11,492 bases of DNA from Pseudomonadota bacterium (GTDB lineage Bacteria > Pseudomonadota > Gammaproteobacteria > Steroidobacterales > Woeseiaceae). Under the pieces are notes generated by a model, which was given only the letters and a program-made list of their open reading frames with translations, made no database searches and was not told where the DNA came from. The translations under genes and the position numbers were made by a program. Positions 7,179 to 11,492 of the stretch are shown here, piece after piece; positions within the stretch are counted from its first letter, which is position 1, and the number at the start of each line of letters is the position of its first letter. Location of the stretch: contig JAKSCZ010000508.1 of the NCBI GenBank assembly GCA_022360335.1, positions 1 to 11,492 of the forward strand, written 5' to 3'.

Positions 7179-10100
7179 TCAGAGAGAGAAGCGAACTCCC
7201 AGGAACCACTTGCGGCCGCTGTATTCGACGGCGTTGACGACGTTGTCGTAGGGCCCGGTCGCGTTTGCCGACGTCGGCATGTGGCGGAACACGGTCGGCT
7301 CATCGCCGAGATTCAGACCCTGCAGGATGATCTTCCACGAATCGTTTATTGCGTATGCGAGATTCAGATCGACGTATTCGCCGCCATCGTCGATCCGGTT
7401 GCCGCCGACGTTTCGGTAAAACTCTTCTCTGGAGTTGTACGCCAGGCGCGCCGAGAAGCGGCCGTCGTCGAAATAGACCGCCGCGTTCACCAGCCGGTCC
7501 GACACACCTTCCAGACCCACGGTGTATTGCGCGTTCGGGTTGAAGGTCCATTCGATGTCGTTGTCGACGAACGTGAGATTCGCAGCGACGCCGAGGTTGC
7601 TCCAGAGACCCGGCAGATTCGTGAACGTCTGCTGATATTGCAGCTCGACGCCGCTGAGGCCGTCGTCGACGGACTCGTTGACCGGCCGGGTAATCTCGAA
7701 GTCCACGCCGTCGTAGGTCTCGACGGCGCTCTCGCTCGAGTTGGGGAAAATCACGGTCTCGAGGTCTTTGCGGAACACGGCGACGGCAAGCAGTCCATCG
7801 TCCGCGAAGTAGTATTCGAGCGACAAATCCAGGTTCGTCGACTCGAAAGGCTCGAGAAACGGGTTACCGCCGGAACCGGTGGCCTGTCCCGTATTCGTAT
7901 TGAACCCGAGGCTCCGTGTGGCGCCCAGCGAGTCGATCGGGCTGCGTGCGATTCCCTTCGAGGCGCCGAAACGCAGCAACAGGTCCTCCGTCAGCTCAAA
8001 GTTCAGACTCAGGTTCGGCAACACGTTGTCGAACCGGTTCTCGAGCTGCACGGGTGACGGTGCACCGAAAACGACGTCGACCACCTCTCCGGTGCCCGGG
8101 TCGGTGATGACCTGCAGTACCTCGGCTGCGACACCGCGCGACGTGACGTCGGTATCGACGTAACGAACGCCGACGTTGCCGGAAAACGGCACGGACCCGA
8201 GGACACCGGCGAAGTTCGCCTCGATATAGAACGCAAGGCGGTCTTCTTCGACGTCGTAGCTGGCCGCCAGGTCGCTCGAGCTTTCCTGGTCGAACGCGAA
8301 CGAATTGCTCCCTTCGGCAAATACGCCGATCGGATCGAAGATCGGCCAGGATTGGGGGAACACGCCGCCGGATCCCGAAAACAGGCTGCCGTACGGGAAG
8401 TTCATCGCGTAGGGCTGCAGCGATCGCGGATCGGCTGCGACGTTGAACCCCTGGGTGTCGTTATCGAAGATACTGCTCTTCTCGCGCGAAACCTGCCGAA
8501 CCCCGCCGGAGACGGACGTAATGAAGGTGTTTTCGAAGGATTTCTCGACGTCGACTTTGAAGGCCGAGAGTTCGTCTTCCACGTCGGTTTGCTGCAACTG
8601 CAGATTCTGCAGCAGGAAATCGTCGAGAGTACCGAGCTCGTCGACGTCGACCAGCGAGTACGAGGCGTCGCCGTTCTGCCGAAAGGACGCGGCAACGCGA
8701 TTCACCGCACGCTGCGCGCGCGGCTGATACAGCACCCGGTCACGCGTGGTGCGCGAGGTATTCACGTCGAACTGAACGGTCAGGTCGTCGCGCGCCCAGT
8801 TGAGATTGAGGCCGAAGGCGTTCGACTCATCGATCTGGGTTAGGTCCTGCATCTGCACGCGAACCGGCCCCAGGTTGGAGTAGTCGACATGGGTCATGAC
8901 GTTGTTTGCATCCACGGAAGAGGTGGCGGTATCCCAGCCGGCGTTGCCTGCGCGCGCACCGTTGAACTGCAGGAAGGAGCGCCGGTCGATACCTTCGCGG
9001 TCGGTGTGCAAAGCGTCGACGGTCAGGCGCAGTTCCGGCGTGAGATCGTATTGCAAGGTGCCGTAGGCGCCGATTCGCTCGTCCGTTCCGTATGTATACC
9101 GGTACTGGAAATTACCCGGACCGAAATCGTTGGTTCCATCGCCGTTGAAATCGCGATTATCGGCAAAGAACCCGTTGATCAGCCTGTTCGTCGGCGTCTC
9201 CGCATCTCTGACCGCAATGCCTGCGGCAATGCCGAGGCGGCCATCCAGATGCTGGCCGATGTACGAGGCGCTGCCGCGGTATCCGGATCCGTTGCTGCCG
9301 GCCCGATCCGCGTCAAGCTCCGAATACGCCCCGAGCAGCTGGCCCGAAAAGACCTGCGCACCGTCGAGTTCCAGGGGCTTGATGGTCTGCAGGTTGATGA
9401 CGCCCGAGATGCCGCCGGATATCAGCTTGGCCTGCGACGTCTTGTAAACCTCGGCGCCGCGCATCAGCTCGGAGGGGAATTGATCCAGGCGCACATCCCG
9501 ATCGGGTGCGGCCGTCGTCATTTCTCTGCCGTTGATGGTCGTCAGTCCGAAACCCGGCCCGAGCCCGCGGATCGATACCTGCGAGGAATTCCCGCGGTCG
9601 CGGTCTGCGGCCAGGCCGGGCAGCCGGTTCAGGGCGTCGCCGATCGACAAAGACGGCAACGCGCCGATGTCTTCCTGCGCGAGAACGTCCCGGATATCCT
9701 CCGCATTACGCTTGTTCTCGCGCGCGGCAAACAGACTTTGCCGGTAACCGACCACCACGATTTCTTCGACGGCCTCTGCGGCGTCCTGTGCGCCGGAAGG
9801 CGCTGCGCTAAAGACCGTCAACAACGCTGCAAGAAAGCCTGTTTTTTTCCTGGTGTTCATTCGATCCCCCTCGGATTCCGACTCTTCGTCAGATACGGAC
9901 AAAAGAAGTCCCTGATCGCTGAACACAGGCTCGAGCCCGGTATCGGCCAACAGAACCTCGATCCCGTCGGCCACGGTGAACTCACCTACCAATTCGTTCG
10001 CCGTCTTCGTCTTTGCGCTCTTGAATCGAAAGACCAGCGTCAGATCGGCCTGCTCAGCAAACTGGGTGAGCGAGAAATCCGCTCTTTGCCGAGGAATGTC

Positions 10101-10256
10101 GAAGAAGACCGATTGCTCGCTCCGAGGCTCCGCTGCATACGCAAACGTCGCCCACCAGAACAGCATGGACGCAATCGCGTACACGAATGGTCTTAGCGCA
10201 TCCTCCGCAGGACCGGCGTTTCTCCGGCCCTGCGTGGTAGACGAATGGGGAATCAC
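7179..10256 (-). CDS. TonB-dependent outer-membrane receptor with N-terminal STN signalling domain
   Basis: 1025 residues from GTG 10256, which has a GAGG Shine-Dalgarno just upstream. The order is a signal peptide with predicted cleavage after AYA (39-41), an STN domain (about 49-122), a second signal-peptide-like stretch beginning at M133, a TonB-box-like EEIVVVG (164-170), a plug (about 175-292) and a 22-strand-type barrel to the end (WFLGVRFSL). The plug carries SIRGLGPGFGLTTINGREM (228-246) and SGGISGVINLQT (280-291), typical of the Xanthomonas/Caulobacter (TIGR01782-like) carbohydrate receptors. Its role is TonB/ExbBD-powered import of an oligosaccharide. With the STN domain and the adjacent FecR it should also act as a surface-signalling transducer. 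The odd feature is the internal ATG at 9860, which has a strong Shine-Dalgarno and its own signal peptide and would give a conventional 893-residue receptor without STN. It is unresolved whether the cell makes the long form, the short form or both. No SusD-like partner is present. Confidence 0.92.
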   Translation of the reverse strand: MIPHSSTTQGRRNAGPAEDALRPFVYAIASMLFWWATFAYAAEPRSEQSVFFDIPRQRADFSLTQFAEQADLTLVFRFKSAKTKTANELVGEFTVADGIEVLLADTGLEPVFSDQGLLLSVSDEESESEGDRMNTRKKTGFLAALLTVFSAAPSGAQDAAEAVEEIVVVGYRQSLFAARENKRNAEDIRDVLAQEDIGALPSLSIGDALNRLPGLAADRDRGNSSQVSIRGLGPGFGLTTINGREMTTAAPDRDVRLDQFPSELMRGAEVYKTSQAKLISGGISGVINLQTIKPLELDGAQVFSGQLLGAYSELDADRAGSNGSGYRGSASYIGQHLDGRLGIAAGIAVRDAETPTNRLINGFFADNRDFNGDGTNDFGPGNFQYRYTYGTDERIGAYGTLQYDLTPELRLTVDALHTDREGIDRRSFLQFNGARAGNAGWDTATSSVDANNVMTHVDYSNLGPVRVQMQDLTQIDESNAFGLNLNWARDDLTVQFDVNTSRTTRDRVLYQPRAQRAVNRVAASFRQNGDASYSLVDVDELGTLDDFLLQNLQLQQTDVEDELSAFKVDVEKSFENTFITSVSGGVRQVSREKSSIFDNDTQGFNVAADPRSLQPYAMNFPYGSLFSGSGGVFPQSWPIFDPIGVFAEGSNSFAFDQESSSDLAASYDVEEDRLAFYIEANFAGVLGSVPFSGNVGVRYVDTDVTSRGVAAEVLQVITDPGTGEVVDVVFGAPSPVQLENRFDNVLPNLSLNFELTEDLLLRFGASKGIARSPIDSLGATRSLGFNTNTGQATGSGGNPFLEPFESTNLDLSLEYYFADDGLLAVAVFRKDLETVIFPNSSESAVETYDGVDFEITRPVNESVDDGLSGVELQYQQTFTNLPGLWSNLGVAANLTFVDNDIEWTFNPNAQYTVGLEGVSDRLVNAAVYFDDGRFSARLAYNSREEFYRNVGGNRIDDGGEYVDLNLAYAINDSWKIILQGLNLGDEPTVFRHMPTSANATGPYDNVVNAVEYSGRKWFLGVRFSL
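9861..10256 (-). other. STN-domain segment fused in frame upstream of the receptor
   Basis: These 132 codons encode a signal peptide (about residues 21-41) and one STN (secretin/TonB short N-terminal) domain with VFFDIPRQ (50-57), TLVFRFKS (73-80) and an ending GLLLSVSD (116-123). In FecA-type transducers this periplasmic domain contacts the FecR C-terminus. It ends in an acidic linker (EESESEGD), immediately followed by the second signal-peptide-like stretch at M133. It may be the true N-terminus of the receptor. It may also be a formerly separate small STN protein: with one G fewer in the run at 9866-9870 it would stop at a TGA overlapping the receptor ATG. Confidence 0.75.
9866..9872 (-). 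promoter_or_regulatory. Strong internal ribosome binding site, alternative receptor start at 9860
   Basis: GAGGGGG on the minus strand, 5 nt (ATCGA) before ATG 9860. The codons that follow read MNTRKKTG, then the hydrophobic FLAALLTVFSAA, then PSGAQ, a textbook Sec signal peptide with likely cleavage after SGA. The combination is what a normal receptor start looks like, yet the upstream frame is open through it. Confidence 0.65.
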
Positions 10257-10327
10257 TTTCCCTCGTTGGTTCTTGAGTATTTTTTCGATCGCGCGCTCCG
10301 CACCCCTGCGCGGTCAGCCCGAAGCTT
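10257..10327 (-). promoter_or_regulatory. fecR-receptor intergenic spacer, possible receptor promoter
   Basis: 71 nt separate the FecR stop from the receptor GTG. The only AT-rich patch (10272-10286, GAGTATTTTTT on the plus strand) could hold a -10 element such as AATACT on the minus strand, but no convincing -35 partner is visible. ECF-dependent receptor promoters are often found at this position in FecI/FecR systems, so a promoter here is an inference from layout. Confidence 0.25.
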
Positions 10328-11395
10328 TTACTCGGTCGCCCGGTCTGCCGCCAGTTCCACCGTATGGTCGCCTATCCACTGATAGGAGATTTCGAATTCC
10401 GCTCGAAGCACCGCGAGCAGTCCCTCGACGTCACCGGCCTTGAAGAAGCCCGCAACTTCCTCCTTCTTTGCATTTTCGTCCAAGAAGACGAACTTGACCG
10501 CCGTGTACCGCTCGACTTCCTGCATGGCCTCTTCGAGCGTTTCGCCGGTGAACACGATATTGCCGTTTCTCCACGACAACTGGATGGCGATGTCCTCGGT
10601 CCGTATCTCGTTCGTCTCGATCTCGTAAAGCGTATCTTCCACCTGCTGGACAATGGCGGCTTCACCCTCGGCAACGAGTGTCGAAGACGGCGCGAGCTCG
10701 ACAGGCGCGTCCCGCGGCAAGTCGGCAATCGGCCCTTCGAGCAGACCGACGACGACCAGCCCTTCCGTGACCAACAGCTCGATACTGTGATCGTCGGTAA
10801 TCTCGATGTTGAATTCCGTGCCGAGCGCCTGGAACACGCGGTCACCGACGACGACGCTCAACGGACGCGATTCGTGTGCGACGCTGATGTGTATTTCTCC
10901 ACGCTCCAGCATGACGAAGCGATTCGCCTCGGTGAAGTCGATTCTCGCTTCGCTGTCGGTATTGAGGATCAGCGTGCTGCCGTCGGACAGGCGGTGTGCG
11001 GCCTGCTCGCCGACTTCCGTCACCAGCACGGAGGCGGTGAGATCCGAGGTCCGGACCTGCCGGAATTCCCGTTCACTATCGCGATTCAGAACCAGTAACG
11101 AGGCAACGACTGCGGCCAGCACGACCGTTGCGGCGACAGCCCAACGTCGCAGGCCCGGGGATCGGGGAGCCTCCGCCGGCCTCGGGCAGAGATCGGCCAA
11201 CAAGGTCATCGCGTCCATCTGGTCCCAGAGTTCGGCCATTTCGACGAACGCCCGGTAGTTTCCCGGAGACTTCGCCAGCCATTCGCCGAGTTCCTGCTTT
11301 TCCAGCTCGCTTAATCCGCGATCGATCCTCGAGACCCAGATACCCGCACGTTCGTCCGGGGAATTGTCGATCGACAGGCGGGTTACCTTACTCAT
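10328..11395 (-). CDS. FecR-family anti-sigma regulator
   Basis: A 355-residue single-pass inner-membrane sigma regulator. In FecI/FecR/FecA-type systems it holds or activates an ECF sigma factor and senses receptor occupancy through the periplasm. Domains by eye: cytoplasmic DUF4880-like N-terminus (about 15-62, with AGIWVSRIDRGLSELEKQEL and NYRAFVEMAELWDQMD), one transmembrane helix (84-103), the FecR domain (about 112-212, with LSDGSTLILNTDS, LERGEIHISVAH and RVFQALGTEFNI), and an STN-like C-terminal domain (about 272-350, starting LSWRNGNIVFTGETLEEAM). ATG 11395 follows AAGGA closely. The length is usual and all domains are intact. The next gene is an STN-bearing receptor, the expected partner. 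The cognate sigma factor should lie to the right, outside the window. Confidence 0.94.
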   Translation of the reverse strand: MSKVTRLSIDNSPDERAGIWVSRIDRGLSELEKQELGEWLAKSPGNYRAFVEMAELWDQMDAMTLLADLCPRPAEAPRSPGLRRWAVAATVVLAAVVASLLVLNRDSEREFRQVRTSDLTASVLVTEVGEQAAHRLSDGSTLILNTDSEARIDFTEANRFVMLERGEIHISVAHESRPLSVVVGDRVFQALGTEFNIEITDDHSIELLVTEGLVVVGLLEGPIADLPRDAPVELAPSSTLVAEGEAAIVQQVEDTLYEIETNEIRTEDIAIQLSWRNGNIVFTGETLEEAMQEVERYTAVKFVFLDENAKKEEVAGFFKAGDVEGLLAVLRAEFEISYQWIGDHTVELAADRATE

Positions 11396-11401
11396 GCTTC
11401 C

Positions 11402-11491
11402 TTACCGTTCCTGCGCCGTGCCGGAAGCACCTGCGCTCCTCGAGTCGGGCGCCCCGCGGCCCGATCGATGTGCATTGACGATACGCTTGCA
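11402..11491 (-). CDS. Possible 3' end of an upstream gene (ECF sigma factor expected)
   Basis: One minus-strand frame is open from the right edge to TAA at 11404-11402, six nt before the FecR ATG, and reads CKRIVNAH and then a Ser/Gly/Arg-rich tail. A second frame ends at a TGA overlapping the FecR ATG as ATGA. Either could be the tail of the upstream gene. FecR genes usually follow an ECF sigma gene, but about 30 codons are too few to identify it, and the compositionally biased tail could be non-coding. Confidence 0.3.
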   Translation of the reverse strand, partial: CKRIVNAHRSGRGAPDSRSAGASGTAQER

Positions 11492-11492
11492 C

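Noticed and set aside
7090..7209. Upstream GTG extension of the sulfatase by 40 codons
   Set aside because: The extra residues are not hydrophobic or family-like, and the frame runs through the hairpin and overlaps the receptor stop. ATG 7089 has a better Shine-Dalgarno and starts the signal sequence.
8889..10196. A 435-codon plus-strand open frame opposite the receptor
   Set aside because: Antisense to the plug and barrel-start region. The translation has no coherent domain and no credible start signal.
10196..10206. Minimal ORF ATG-CGC-TAA directly after GGAGG on the minus strand inside the receptor leader
   Set aside because: The Shine-Dalgarno abuts the ATG with no spacer and the frame is only two codons. 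Likely chance.
10290..10327. GC-rich CGCGC...GCGCG repeat after fecR as a terminator
   Set aside because: The stem is only about 5 bp and no T-run follows on the minus strand; an A-run follows instead.

Overview
The window is one co-directional gene cluster, entirely on the minus strand, so transcription runs from the right edge to the left edge. It looks like a carbohydrate-utilisation locus of a GC-rich Gram-negative bacterium. GC is about 60% by eye. The TonB-dependent receptor resembles the Xanthomonas/Caulobacter carbohydrate-type group. No SusD is present, and there is an FecR/STN surface-signalling module. Together these fit a proteobacterium, most likely a marine or sediment gammaproteobacterium, better than a Bacteroidete. 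The taxonomic assignment is inference.

Layout in transcription order. (1) At 11402-11491 there may be the last codons of an upstream gene, where an ECF sigma factor would be expected. (2) FecR-type anti-sigma regulator, 11395-10328. (3) After a 71-nt spacer, a TonB-dependent receptor with an N-terminal STN signalling domain, 10256-7179. It carries a second complete signal-peptide-like start, with a strong Shine-Dalgarno, inside the frame at 9860. (4) An 89-nt gap with a perfect 10-bp inverted repeat (7120-7150). (5) Family S1 sulfatase, 7089-5566. (6) GH2 beta-galactosidase-like lipoprotein, 5579-3042, overlapping the sulfatase by 14 nt. (7) A clan GH-A glycoside hydrolase lipoprotein without a confident family assignment, 3038-1530, 3 nt after GH2. 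(8) After 41 nt, a sodium/sugar symporter of the SSS/SGLT type, 1488 to beyond the left edge. No stretch over 300 bases lacks a gene. No RNA genes, CRISPR arrays, insertion sequences or att sites were seen.

Proposed working model (inference): the receptor imports a sulfated oligosaccharide across the outer membrane and reports occupancy through its STN domain to FecR, which controls an ECF sigma factor encoded upstream. The sulfatase and two glycosidases, all with lipoprotein-type signals, desulfate and depolymerise the oligosaccharide. The symporter then takes the released monosaccharide into the cytoplasm. The GH2 type, and a symporter whose sugar-site residues match those recalled for the Vibrio galactose transporter, point to a galactose-containing sulfated glycan such as an algal galactan. 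No endo-acting depolymerase lies in the window, so the cluster either continues to the left or handles pre-cut oligosaccharides.
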